64,000 bases of DNA from Chitinophaga sancti (GCF_034424315.1 NZ_CP139972.1:3410001-3474000), one strand, 5' to 3'. Positions 42,451 to 50,341 are shown, counted from the stretch's first letter. Translations and numbers: made by a program. Notes: generated from the letters alone by a model not told the origin.

Positions 42451-42738
42451 CTAAATCCTGATGGCTACCGGGCTCCCTTCCGCAGGATGAAAGGAAGGCA
42501 GGTAAAAAATATAGCCCAAATGCTGAAGCTCCCCCATGTATTTATGGTAAGTAGGAATTCCTTTGATATGGGCAGTTTCCATCACCTGGCGTCTGGTTAT
42601 CCTGATCATGTCCACTGAATTTTGCGACAAGCCCATATAAACCAGCGTTAAAAATAAGATCATATGCTTTGGTTTTATCCGTTCATCACGGCTCAAGACT
42701 CCAATATACTTCCTGAGCAATTCCATATTCTTAGCCAT
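42451..42738 (-). CDS. Small winged-helix-like DNA-binding protein (copy A)
   Basis: A 95-aa basic protein; no named family recognised. It is a distant paralogue of the 107-aa protein at 42,979-43,302: both have LxxY/F..., D-x-R-I, H-x-x-LF-x-x-LVY/LY, QN-S/C, a helix ending before Y-H/R-Y, then L-x-x-LGYI/FGYI and PS near the end. This looks like a helix-turn-helix with a beta-wing. With the excisionase-like gene between them it probably regulates excision or transfer. It is last of a three-gene set, 3 bases after the middle gene. Confidence 0.7.
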   Translation of the reverse strand: MAKNMELLRKYIGVLSRDERIKPKHMILFLTLVYMGLSQNSVDMIRITRRQVMETAHIKGIPTYHKYMGELQHLGYIFYLPSFHPAEGSPVAIRI

Positions 42739-42740
42739 AA

Positions 42741-43004
42741 CTATTTGAATAAATTATTAATATCCTTCAGGTTGTAATAATAAGAGCCACGGATTTTTTT
42801 AAACCGGATTCTACCAGCTATACTTAGGTTTTGTAAGCTACCGGGCGACATATCTAATATCTTCCGGGCCGTTCCGGCCTTTATCCAGTCGTTTACAATG
42901 GGTGCAGACATGGCGCTCAATTTCTCATCCACGATCTGGCGTATATCATTCAGCAGCTGAAGCCTGAACATCTTCAAATCATTTTGCGTTATCACATTTT
43001 CCAT
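42741..43004 (-). CDS. Excisionase-like helix-turn-helix protein (copy A)
   Basis: 87 aa from the ATG at 43,004 (MENVITQNDLKMFRLQLLND); the longer frame would start at a TTG. The C-terminal half reads IKAGTARKILDMSPGSLQNL, then RIRFKKIRGSYYYNLKDINNLF, a MerR/excisionase-type winged helix as in many Bacteroidota element-borne Xis or DNA-binding proteins. It overlaps the upstream gene by 26 bases and is near-identical to the copy at 48,534. Confidence 0.78.
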   Translation of the reverse strand: MENVITQNDLKMFRLQLLNDIRQIVDEKLSAMSAPIVNDWIKAGTARKILDMSPGSLQNLSIAGRIRFKKIRGSYYYNLKDINNLFK

Positions 43005-43302
43005 TCTCTCTTCGATTTGCGGTTTCAAAATATAGGCTACTGGGAACGTTCCGCTTCAGGGAGGGCACACACCTGATGTAGCCGAAGCAATCCAGATCTC
43101 TCACGTACCGGTAGTAGCCTGCGTTGGATAACACCTTAGCCAGTTGTTTAGCTTCCGAGCAAAACAATTTCAACGGCACCGGGCAATTTTGGTTTAACCA
43201 ATATTGATAAAGACTGGCAAAAAGCCCGATATGGTTAAGCCCTATACGAGGATCTGTCTGAGCGGCTGTAAAAAAATCAGATAAGATCTTCATGTTTTCC
43301 AT
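42979..43302 (-). CDS. Small winged-helix-like DNA-binding protein, first gene of trio (copy A)
   Basis: A 107-aa protein beginning MENMKILSDFFTAAQTDPRI. It is related in pattern to the 95-aa product two genes downstream (HIGLFASLYQYWLNQN, YYRYVRDLDCFGYIR, VPSLKR). I know no named family. The trio order, paralogue / excisionase-like / paralogue, is kept in copy B, so it is a conserved module. A regulatory role is inferred. Confidence 0.7.
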   Translation of the reverse strand: MENMKILSDFFTAAQTDPRIGLNHIGLFASLYQYWLNQNCPVPLKLFCSEAKQLAKVLSNAGYYRYVRDLDCFGYIRCVPSLKRNVPSSLYFETANRRENGKCDNAK

Positions 43303-43316
43303 GTCACCAATTTTAT

Positions 43317-43463
43317 CTATAAAAAAACTGCATATACACTCCGGGTCCTCGCCTTACGGCCATTGACTCGACCGGCAGATTCCTTCTTCAGGTCGATCCC
43401 CTTACGCTTGTTATTATTTTTGCCGGCTTTCTGACTTTGCCTGGTTTTAGTGCCCTTGGTAAC
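43317..43463 (-). pseudogene. 3' remnant of the conjugation-element gene found intact at 49,125-50,243
   Basis: In the minus-strand frame the last roughly 48 codons (VTKGTKTRQSQKAGKNNN ... RVNGRKARTRSV) match the basic C-terminal tail of the intact gene. The rest is missing, and the sequence switches at 43,464 to the SUKH-type gene. It is the edge of repeat copy A. The frame runs about 4 codons past the intact gene's stop position. Confidence 0.8.
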
Positions 43464-44037
43464 TTTTTGAGTGGTTCCAAAAAACAGATTTTGGATTACG
43501 GTGTTTGAAAAAATCAAAGTATAATTTTGGATCAGTTATCCAACCCTCGTCGTAAACGTACACTTTATTCTTTATAGCCGAAATAAATGAATCTATCATT
43601 ATTTCCAATGAATCGAATTGGGAAATCAGCTTAGAAGAATGGGTAAGTGTGGGTGCAAATAAATACACAAAACTATTATATCCCTCATCCATATTTATAC
43701 ACCAGAATTCTCCACCAATACTAGCAAAAACAGGGAAATATTCTTTACCAAGTGATTTCCAGCAACTTTTATAAATATCAATACAATCCTCTAATGAGTA
43801 AAAAGTTCCCGAAGGCCATAGAATGTTAATCCCGTAAGGGGGCCTTTCCTCAGAAAAGATTCTTCCGTTTCTCCATTCAAATAATTCAAATATTACCTCT
43901 GGTATATTCCGTTCCAAAAAACTCAATTTTTGGGTTATTTCATGTCTGGTTAACCCTGGTGTCAGTAAATCTACGATAGGGTGATTAAATCCTTCCAATA
44001 AATCTAATAATTCGTTTAATGATTTTCTTATACTCAT
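43447..44037 (-). CDS. SUKH-type (SMI1/KNR4) immunity protein, 3' end replaced at the repeat junction
   Basis: 196 aa from the ATG at 44,037 (MSIRKSLNELLDLLEGF). Motifs include LSFLERNIPEVIFELFEWRN, LEDCIDIYKSCWKS and NMDEGYNSFVYLF, the SUKH pattern of immunity proteins that bind nuclease toxins. It is a clear paralogue of the product of 44,519-45,157. The last five codons or so (SYQGH) come from the repeat-copy sequence read out of frame, so it lacks about 15 residues compared with its paralogue. It lies 6 bases after the end of the toxin remnant, the same spacing as in the second module. Confidence 0.75.
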   Translation of the reverse strand: MSIRKSLNELLDLLEGFNHPIVDLLTPGLTRHEITQKLSFLERNIPEVIFELFEWRNGRIFSEERPPYGINILWPSGTFYSLEDCIDIYKSCWKSLGKEYFPVFASIGGEFWCINMDEGYNSFVYLFAPTLTHSSKLISQFDSLEIMIDSFISAIKNKVYVYDEGWITDPKLYFDFFKHRNPKSVFWNHSKSYQGH

Positions 44038-44043
44038 TGTCAA

Positions 44044-44409
44044 CTAATTTAAGGGGGCGATATTAAATACTGCTTGAGGAGAGGGTTGAATAGTACTTGG
44101 AGTTATTGGTATTCTAACTTCTGAAGACAATATAGTTAATATTTGAAGAAAACCGAGTCAAATGTCCAGTTTAATATCATCCTGTAGTTTTGCCTGAAAT
44201 TCTTTAGGCACTTCTCCCTTTTTGTTAATTGGTATAACCAAGACCCTGTCCCCTTTCTTTAAACGCAATCCACTAATACGACCGACCTGAATAAAATTTT
44301 CTCCGCTTGGAACAACCTGCATACGCGCATATGACGCGAGGTAGAATCCCCCTTCCAGAGAACTTGCAAATGGATATTCATCTAAGCTTTCGACAAATAT
44401 TCCAACCAC
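44044..44409 (-). pseudogene. Orphan NucA/NucB-type DNase toxin domain, interrupted
   Basis: The minus-strand frame has LDEYPFASSLEGGFYLASYA and VPSGENFIQVGR, the same domain as the RHS toxin tip at 45,164. An in-frame TGA at 44,158-44,160 (after QDDIKLDI) interrupts it. Reading through, the frame continues to the natural C-terminus (SPQAVFNIAPLN, stop at 44,044-44,046), matching the paralogue's PSAQPIFNIGPLN. The 5' side has a stop four codons before the first GTG and no RHS part. It is a displaced toxin tip kept next to its immunity gene, now probably inactive. Confidence 0.75.
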
Positions 44410-44431
44410 CCTTATAAATTATTACCAAAAA

Positions 44432-44458
44432 TGCCTTCAGTCAAAAAGGCTGAAGGCA
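44432..44458 (-). terminator. Terminator after the second SUKH gene
   Basis: TGCCTTCAG (44,432-44,440) pairs with CTGAAGGCA (44,450-44,458) over a 9-base loop. On the minus strand it is followed by TTTTTGG. It lies 60 bases after the stop at 44,519. Confidence 0.75.
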
Positions 44459-44518
44459 CTTATTATTTTGGTAGCACAAGATTTAGGAATTCATCCTAAA
44501 ATGTCATAAAAATCATCT

Positions 44519-45157
44519 CTATTTTTCGGATTCATTCCAATCATCAAAAAATTCAAAATCATCTGGATCATCTCCTTCATAACGTTTGTCAGTATCCCAG
44601 TATAACGAACTAGGATTGAGTTTGTGGAAGAATTCAAATTGCCGAGGATCAATATTCCATCCTTTATCGTATGTATAAATACCTTCCTCAATGGCCTTTA
44701 GGGTCGAATAGAACATGTTTTCCAAAGAATCATAAATGGTCATTGGATCCTCAGACAGGGTTATCCCAGGGTTATAAAAGAAGACTTTGCTTTTAGCCCC
44801 GTCTTCTAAATCAATATACCAAACATCCATACCAATGTTATAAAACAAAGGAAAGTATTTTTTATCTACCCCAAAATCTCTTTTTATCTTATAAAGTTCT
44901 ATACAATCATCCAAGGTGTAAAATTCGACCAGAGGGCAAAGACTATGCAACATGTAGGGTGGTTTTTCATCCTCAAACCTTTGTCCTGTCTTCCATTCAA
45001 ACAACTGGTACACAGTCTCCGGAATATCTCTTTTTAAGAAACTTAGTTTCTCTTTGATTTCATCTCTTGACATGCCAGAAGTTACCTTTTCTGGTAGTGG
45101 GGAGCCGTTTTTTATTAAATATTCCAAAAGTTCATCGAGATAATTGCGTATTATCAT
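44519..45157 (-). CDS. SUKH-type (SMI1/KNR4) immunity protein
   Basis: A 212-aa acidic protein (MIIRNYLDELLEYLIKNGSP). Its SUKH core has LSFLKRDIPETVYQLFEWKT, LDDCIELYKIKRDF, PLFYNIGMDVWYIDL and FFYNPG, with a strongly acidic tail (DDPDDFEFFDDW). SUKH proteins neutralise many nuclease toxins in polymorphic toxin systems. It starts 6 bases after the stop of the NucA/NucB-type toxin and is its likely antidote. The acidic tail is missing from the paralogue at 43,447. Confidence 0.82.
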   Translation of the reverse strand: MIIRNYLDELLEYLIKNGSPLPEKVTSGMSRDEIKEKLSFLKRDIPETVYQLFEWKTGQRFEDEKPPYMLHSLCPLVEFYTLDDCIELYKIKRDFGVDKKYFPLFYNIGMDVWYIDLEDGAKSKVFFYNPGITLSEDPMTIYDSLENMFYSTLKAIEEGIYTYDKGWNIDPRQFEFFHKLNPSSLYWDTDKRYEGDDPDDFEFFDDWNESEK

Positions 45158-45163
45158 AAGACT

Positions 45164-45909
45164 TTAATTTAAAGGTCCAATATTAAATATTGGTTGTGCA
45201 GATGGTGGTAATAAGCTTTCGTTAGGAATTAATGGAATCGGGGCAGATTCCTTTGAAATTAATATACTTAATGTGTTAATAAAATTAACTAAAATATCGT
45301 ATTTATTATCCTGTTGAAGCTGAGAAACAAATTCTTTGGGCATTTGTCCTTTTCTGTCGATAGGAATAACTATAAGTTTGTCACCCGGTTTCAACCCTAA
45401 TGCCGACAGACTACCAGCTTGTATAAAATTTTCCTTTTCAGGGACAGTTTCTACCCTTGCATAAGACCCCAGATAAAACCCTCCCTCTAAACTTCTTGCA
45501 AAGGGATACTCATCCCTAGATGTCACACCTCTTACAGGAGGTGGACCAAAGTAGTTTCGCAAGGCTAAATTACGATTAATTTCCTCCAGATGAGGAGCCC
45601 ACGTTAATATATATCGCTTACCCGTTTTTATAGCCTCTACGGTGTTATGATAAATATTTGGTGTCTTTGTTTCAAAAAAAAATGTATACGCATTCCAAGA
45701 ATTGGCGCACCTCCCATAATCATCTGTATCATCCTGAATGCCGTTTGGGCGGCTGATCCTACAAGAGTATATGCCTCCTCTCCATCGGGGTCTACATTAT
45801 TATTAGGATTGTTATAATTATAAACGTAGGGGCTACATAAAGTAAAGAAAATGTAATCAGATCCTTCCTGTCTTTTATAAATTATTGTGAAGGACTTGAA
45901 CTTCGACAA
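45164..45909 (-). pseudogene. RHS core remnant with NucA/NucB-type DNase toxin tip, split by a frameshift
   Basis: The upstream piece (45,637-45,909) holds SPYVYNYNNPNNNVDPDGEE, the end of an RHS repeat-associated core. The downstream piece (45,164-45,562 and its open extension) holds SRDEYPFARSLEGGFYLGSY and PEKENFIQAGS, the NucA/NucB-type nuclease pattern. The frames join if one base is gained or lost in the 9-base homopolymer at 45,674-45,682, so the toxin is frameshifted, or switchable by slippage. The large RHS body is absent: unrelated sequence and the IS630 copy lie upstream. The SUKH gene follows after 6 bases. Confidence 0.75.
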
Positions 45910-45987
45910 GGGAAAAGAATATTTAAAAAAATTATCACTTTAATAATTGATAATATCGGTAAATCTCGATTCTCATATAGTATACTA

Positions 45988-47189
45988 GTGTTAGGTTAAT
46001 TATTAATTGACGGATACAATCTTTTTAACTTCACTCTTGCTTCTTTGTTTGTGAATTGCCAGTTTATTTGGCTGTTCTTATTGTTTCGATTAGTTTGCCA
46101 TTCAGTGACCTCTTCTTTTACCTTCTCGATTGTAGATATATGCCTGTTCAGGCATTGTCCATTCAATACGTGCAATTCTATTTCGGCCATATTTAACCAG
46201 CTTCCATGTTTTGGGGTATAGATGAATTCAAATCTGTCACACAGCCTTTTTGCTTCTTTGGGTTCAAAGGTCTCATAAAATGCAGCACCCGTGTGCGTTT
46301 TTAAATTATCCATCACCAGGGTTATCTTTTTCGCTTTGGGATATTTCTTATCTGCGATTTCTTTAATAAACATTGCCCAATCCTTTCTGGCTTTGAATGC
46401 TGTTACCTCCACAAAACGCTTCCCTTTCAATGGTTCATTTGCTATAAATATATTTACCATGCCATGTCTAACGTACTCGTAATCTACTCTTCTTTCCTGA
46501 CCAGGCTTCATGGCAACTGATTGTCTCACTTCATCGACTAACTGTTTTGGCGACTCATCCATGCAAATAACAGGATAATCAGCATTATAAGGCCTTTTAT
46601 ATACATCTAACACGTTCTCCATCTTTGCCACAAATTCGCTATTACAATGCGGTGGGATTACCCACCCTTTTGATTTCCAGGGCTTAAGTTCATTTTTTTT
46701 AAGACCTTTCTTACTGTTACATGAGAGATCTTTTCGACATACTTTAATTCAACCATCTTGTCTGCCAGGAGCCGTAATGACCATCTAGCAAATCCCTTAG
46801 GTGGCTCACTACAGCATAATGTGACTAACTTCGCTTCTATATCTCCATCCACTTTAGACTCGTAAATACGATTTGAAGGCCGTCTTTCTAATACCCCTTC
46901 AAAGCCTTCTTCAATAAATTTCTTCTTAACCCGATCTATTGTGCGCATCCCAACTTTCAAGACTTTACTTATTTGCTCGTTGGTCACTTTTTCCGAGTAC
47001 TTCCCCTCATCACAATTTAATAGAATATAAGCCATACGAAAGGTTTGAGAAGTATGTGAACCTTTATTTATTATGCTGTGTAATTCTTCAACTTCACTCT
47101 TTGTTAATTTAACGGTATAGCGTATCATCTCTGGAAATATTTCTTCAAATATACATTATATTTACGTCATTTGATATTTAACGAAACAC
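45988..47189 (-). mobile_element. IS630-family insertion sequence
   Basis: The ends are GTGTTAGGTTAA (45,988-45,999) and TTAACGAAACAC (47,178-47,189), inverted repeats matching at 10 of 12 positions. Each is flanked by TA (45,986-45,987 and 47,190-47,191), the dinucleotide target duplicated by IS630/Tc1-type elements. Length is 1202 bp. The transposase is in two overlapping frames. It is inserted next to the RHS remnant. Confidence 0.82.
45996..47128 (-). CDS. IS630-family transposase, two frames joined by probable -1 frameshifting
   Basis: The N-terminal frame (46,658-47,128, 156 codons) has helix-turn-helix DNA-binding parts (TNEQISKVLKVGMRTIDRVK, RWSLRLLADKMVEL). The C-terminal frame (45,996-46,631 and its upstream extension) holds the DDE nuclease: CMDESPKQLVDE, LVMDNLKTHTG and WLNMAEIELHVLN. 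A run of eight A (minus strand of 46,693-46,700) lies at the junction. A -1 shift there gives NELKPWKSKGWVIPPHC, then EFVAKMENVLD, the normal IS630 continuation. The rest looks intact, so the element may still be active. Confidence 0.82.
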
Positions 47190-47678
47190 TAGGAATTGGG
47201 ATTGAACAATCAAGAAATCTATTAGACCAAGATGATTTAGAGATAATTTTTGAGAATCTGTCAAGTAAGCTATCAATATTTTCAGCTAGGGAAGTAAACG
47301 ATGAATTGATTTTCATTGTTTCGATAGCAGGAAAAATTAATTTGGAAATACACACCTTTTCTGATGAAATAGTTCCTCAAAAATTAGCCGTTGCTTTAAT
47401 ATTAATTCTAAGCGAATCTCCTAACTTAATAATAGATGATTCTGAATTTATTGAGAAATCTTCCGTTGTTCTAATTTATCTATATTCAGATGAATTGAAA
47501 AAAAGAACTTGGTGAATATCTTCCAAAAAAAGAAGAGATATTTATAGAACATACTCAATCACTCCATATGAGCAAAAGTCGATACGAGATTTACGAAATG
47601 ATTATTATAAACACAGATTATGAAATAAATAGTAATTTAAATACTTTACCTGATAATAAGGTTTCATTATATTTCATT
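47171..47678 (+). pseudogene. Unknown gene, 5' interrupted by IS630, frameshifted, and fused to integrase remnant
   Basis: The frame beginning at 47,171 starts inside the IS630 end and crosses into LGIGIEQSRNLLDQDDLEII. It stops at 47,515 after LYSDELKKRTW. A one-base slip in the A7 run near 47,500 restores KKELGEYLPKKEEIFIEHTQ and a further open stretch (SKSRYEIYEMIIINTDYE ...) that runs into the integrase remnant at 47,679. The protein is acidic and unrecognised; from context it may once have been an immunity or cargo protein. It is no longer intact at either end. Confidence 0.5.
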
Positions 47679-48186
47679 ACAGGAAGTTGGTGGATCATTC
47701 AGGACCGTACCAAAACGAAATGGAAGGCCGATATACCTCTATTCAGGGATGCCCAAAGCATTATAGAGAAATACGCTAATCATGAATGTTTGAAAAAGGG
47801 TGTGTTGCTACCGGTTGTCGCTAATGCCAATTATAATTTGTATTTAAAGGAAATTGCCGCTGGAGCCAGGATTGTTAAACGGCTTACCACCCATACTGCC
47901 CCGCCGCACTTTTGCGTCCTTATGTCTTAACAATGGCGTTGAACTTAAGGTTATCTCTAAAATGCTTGGGCATAAATCGGTTAAACAGACCGAAAAATAC
48001 CTGCGTTTGGAGAAAGATCACCTAAGAAACAGTATGAACAAACTCAAGAAAATCCTGGATGGTAAAGAAGTTTCTTTCACCCGCGCAATCGGAAAAACCT
48101 TTACAGCTGCCGTTAAAAGCCGGGTGTTGGAGTCGGCGGCAGAAGAAATAAATGACGAGGTAGTGGAAGAGTTTTCAGGTAGTTGA
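47679..48186 (+). pseudogene. Integrase C-terminal remnant (copy B)
   Basis: This is the same as integrase codons 277 to the end of copy A, starting at TGSWWIIQDRTKTKWK. An extra C in the CCCC run at 47,899-47,902 (copy A has CCC) shifts the frame just at the His-x-x-Arg motif: the first frame ends TAPPHFCVLMS, and the shifted frame continues RRTFASLCLNNG. The N-terminal 276 codons are missing. It cannot encode an active recombinase. Confidence 0.88.
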
Positions 48187-48243
48187 GCAAAAGTTCGTCT
48201 CCCTAAAGATTAAAACACTTTGGGGAGATGAACTTGTTGACTG

Positions 48244-48531
48244 CTAAATCCTGATGGCTACCCGGCTCCCTTCCGCAGGATGAAAGGAAGGCAGGTAATC
48301 AATATAGCCAAAATGCTGAAGCTCCGCCATGTATTTATGGTAAGTAGGAATGCCTTTGATATGGGCAGTTTCCATCACCTGGCGTCTGGTTATCCGGATC
48401 ATATCCACTGAATTTTGCGACAAGCCCATATAAACCAGCGTTAAAAATAAGATCATATGCTTTGGTTTTATCCGTTCATCACGGCTCAAGACTCCAATAT
48501 ACTTCCTGAGCAATTCCATATTCTTAGCCAT
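48244..48531 (-). CDS. Small winged-helix-like DNA-binding protein (copy B)
   Basis: A 95-aa protein near-identical to the product of 42,451-42,738; visible changes are clustered near the C-terminus (MAELQHFGYIDYL against MGELQHLGYIFYL, and GSRVAIRI against GSPVAIRI). The frame is intact, so both copies may be expressed. Role as for copy A. Confidence 0.7.
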   Translation of the reverse strand: MAKNMELLRKYIGVLSRDERIKPKHMILFLTLVYMGLSQNSVDMIRITRRQVMETAHIKGIPTYHKYMAELQHFGYIDYLPSFHPAEGSRVAIRI

Positions 48532-48533
48532 AA

Positions 48534-48797
48534 CTATTTGAATAAATTATTAATATCCTTCAGGTTGTAATAATAAGAGCCACGGATTTTTTTAAACCGG
48601 ATTTTACCAGCTATACGCAGGTTTTGTAAGCTACCGGGCGACATATCTAATATCTTCCGGGCCGTTCCGGCCTTTATCCAGTCGTTTACAATGGGTGCAG
48701 ACATGGCGCTCAATTTCTCATCCACGATCTGGCGTATATCATTCAGCAGCTGAAGCCTGAACATCTTCAAATCATTTTGCGTTATCACATTTTCCAT
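48534..48797 (-). CDS. Excisionase-like helix-turn-helix protein (copy B)
   Basis: 87 aa from the ATG at 48,797. It differs from copy A in only two or three residues (LQNLRIAGKIRF against LQNLSIAGRIRF). It has the same winged-helix motif, the same overlap with the gene upstream and an intact frame. The altered residues fall in the likely DNA-recognition region. Confidence 0.78.
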   Translation of the reverse strand: MENVITQNDLKMFRLQLLNDIRQIVDEKLSAMSAPIVNDWIKAGTARKILDMSPGSLQNLRIAGKIRFKKIRGSYYYNLKDINNLFK

Positions 48798-49095
48798 TCT
48801 CTCTTCGATTTGTGGTCTCAAAATATAGGCTACTGGGAACATTCCGTTTCAGGGAGGGCACATACCTTATGTAGCCGAAGCAATCCAGATCTCTCACGTA
48901 TCGGTAGTAGCTGGCATTGGATAACACCTTAGCCAGTTGTTTAGCTTCCGAGCAAAACAATTTCAACGGCACCGGGCAATTTTGGTTTAACCAATATTGA
49001 TAAAGACTGGCAAAAAGCCCGATATGGTTAAGCCCTATTCGAGGATCTGTCTGAGCGGCTGTAAAAAAATCAGATAAGATCTTCATGTTTTCCAT
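48772..49095 (-). CDS. Small winged-helix-like DNA-binding protein, first gene of trio (copy B)
   Basis: A 107-aa protein, near-identical to 42,979-43,302 (VLSNASYYRY and GYIRYVPSL replace VLSNAGYYRY and GYIRCVPSL). It lies 29 bases downstream of the intact 372-aa gene, so in copy B the trio remains attached to the tra operon. Confidence 0.7.
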   Translation of the reverse strand: MENMKILSDFFTAAQTDPRIGLNHIGLFASLYQYWLNQNCPVPLKLFCSEAKQLAKVLSNASYYRYVRDLDCFGYIRYVPSLKRNVPSSLYFETTNRRENGKCDNAK

Positions 49096-49124
49096 GTCAC
49101 CAATTTTATCTATAAAAAAACTAC

Positions 49125-50243
49125 CTATACACTCCGGGTCCTCGCCTTACGGCCATTGACTCGACCGGCAGATTCCTTCTCCTGGTCGATCCCCTTACGC
49201 TTGTTATTATTTTTGCCGGCTTTCTGGCTTTGACTGGTTTTAGTGCCCTTGGTAACACTCTTAGTTTGCTTTTCTGCCTTAGTACTTTTTACCTCGTCAG
49301 ATGAAAATTTCTCACCGTTTTTGTCGATAAAGATGATATCCTTCCGCTGCAAATTGATCACCATTGTAAAAGGTTTAGCCGCCCCGTTAACAATAGCCTC
49401 GGTATTGACGAGATTGCCCGCTTTTAAATCCTGCGCAACACGATCCAGAAAACCGGGGATATCCTTGTCCTTAAAGTCAACTTTTGCAAGAATGTTTTCG
49501 AGATTCAATGTCTGCACGGGTGGATGTTCTTTGAGTTTCTGGTTGCGGTTTGCATCCCGATCATTTGGGTCTAACATAAAATAGGATGTAACGAACTTTC
49601 CTTCTACGTTTTCATCCCGCCCTACTGGCCTGCCCATAACTAAATTTCCCATCTCTAACGGAGTAAATAACCGATCAGTCTTTGCCACATCAGCGAAGTC
49701 GCGGCTGCCGATTAATTTTCCGGATGGATTCTTAACAGTAGTTTTTAATCCTTCCAGATGAAATTTTTGTTGCTGATCCTTTTTAAACTTCACCTCGATT
49801 TCGATGTAGTTCAGTTCAGCAGTATAAAATCCAATAGGCACCGTAAGTGTTTCTGCATTTTTATTATAATGCCTGGGCAAATCTTTGATATAGTCGCCTA
49901 GCTTCAATCTGGTCATCTCATTTCTGACATCGTTGAACGTGTTCCGATCCCTAAGTTCATTTTTTTGTTCAATTACCTTCTGCAGCCGGGGGGTCAGGAG
50001 GTTCCTGACAACATTCAACGGCCAGGGATAGATGCCCTTTATCAGTTTCCTCCTGTCAAAATCAGCGGATTTAAATGTTGCCTTTTCAAAATCACTCAAT
50101 GGCAACTTGTTATACTTAGCGGTAAGCTCCTCATAGAAGGTAAGTTTCTCGCTGGCAATTTTTTTCTTTTGATCAGGATACAAGGATTTGAGGGCCTTCT
50201 CATGCTCATTCCATTTCATTATATCATCTAAAACCCTATCCAT
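49125..50243 (-). CDS. Conserved conjugative-element protein of unknown function
   Basis: A 372-aa soluble protein. The N-terminal half is helical and charged (EKALKSLYPDQKKKIASEKL, TPRLQKVIEQKNELRDRNTF). The middle has beta-rich segments (LTVPIGFYTAELNYIEIEVK) and a LFTPLEMGNLVMGRPVGRDE motif reminiscent of DUF3945/DUF4099-type proteins that accompany Bacteroidota elements. The tail is very basic (QSQKAGKNNNKRKG), suggesting nucleic-acid contact. It has no signal peptide. Its 3' end is duplicated as a fragment at 43,317-43,463. Confidence 0.55.
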   Translation of the reverse strand: MDRVLDDIMKWNEHEKALKSLYPDQKKKIASEKLTFYEELTAKYNKLPLSDFEKATFKSADFDRRKLIKGIYPWPLNVVRNLLTPRLQKVIEQKNELRDRNTFNDVRNEMTRLKLGDYIKDLPRHYNKNAETLTVPIGFYTAELNYIEIEVKFKKDQQQKFHLEGLKTTVKNPSGKLIGSRDFADVAKTDRLFTPLEMGNLVMGRPVGRDENVEGKFVTSYFMLDPNDRDANRNQKLKEHPPVQTLNLENILAKVDFKDKDIPGFLDRVAQDLKAGNLVNTEAIVNGAAKPFTMVINLQRKDIIFIDKNGEKFSSDEVKSTKAEKQTKSVTKGTKTSQSQKAGKNNNKRKGIDQEKESAGRVNGRKARTRSV

Positions 50244-50263
50244 GAGTACAAATTTTAAAGAAC

Positions 50264-50287
50264 TTCCCCCTGATCTTTCAGGGGGAA
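50264..50287 (-). terminator. Hairpin after the 342-aa gene
   Basis: TTCCCCCTGA (50,264-50,273) pairs perfectly with TCAGGGGGAA (50,278-50,287) around a 4-base loop. On the minus strand it lies 55 bases after the stop at 50,342 and is followed by GTTCTTTAAAATTT, a weak U-run. It is a terminator or mRNA-stabilising hairpin between 50,342 and 50,243. Confidence 0.55.
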
Positions 50288-50341
50288 AGCCCCTATGTTA
50301 CATGATTATTCCATTTCGCTTGGTCACTTGCATATCGCCTT

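Larger units (their letters stand above)
41884..43463. repeat. 1.58-kb direct repeat, copy A
   Basis: This segment runs from integrase codon 277 through three small minus-strand genes to the last roughly 44 codons of a larger gene. It is nearly identical to 47,679-49,256 (copy B), differing by scattered substitutions and small indels. It begins at ACAGGAAGTTGG and ends at CCCTTGGTAAC in both copies. The 4.2 kb between the copies is unrelated cargo. Confidence 0.9.
47679..49256. repeat. 1.58-kb direct repeat, copy B
   Basis: Partner of 41,884-43,463 in the same orientation. It runs into the intact 372-aa gene on its right, whereas copy A keeps the intact integrase on its left. Recombination between the copies would delete about 5.8 kb, including the toxin/immunity genes and IS630. 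Confidence 0.9.
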
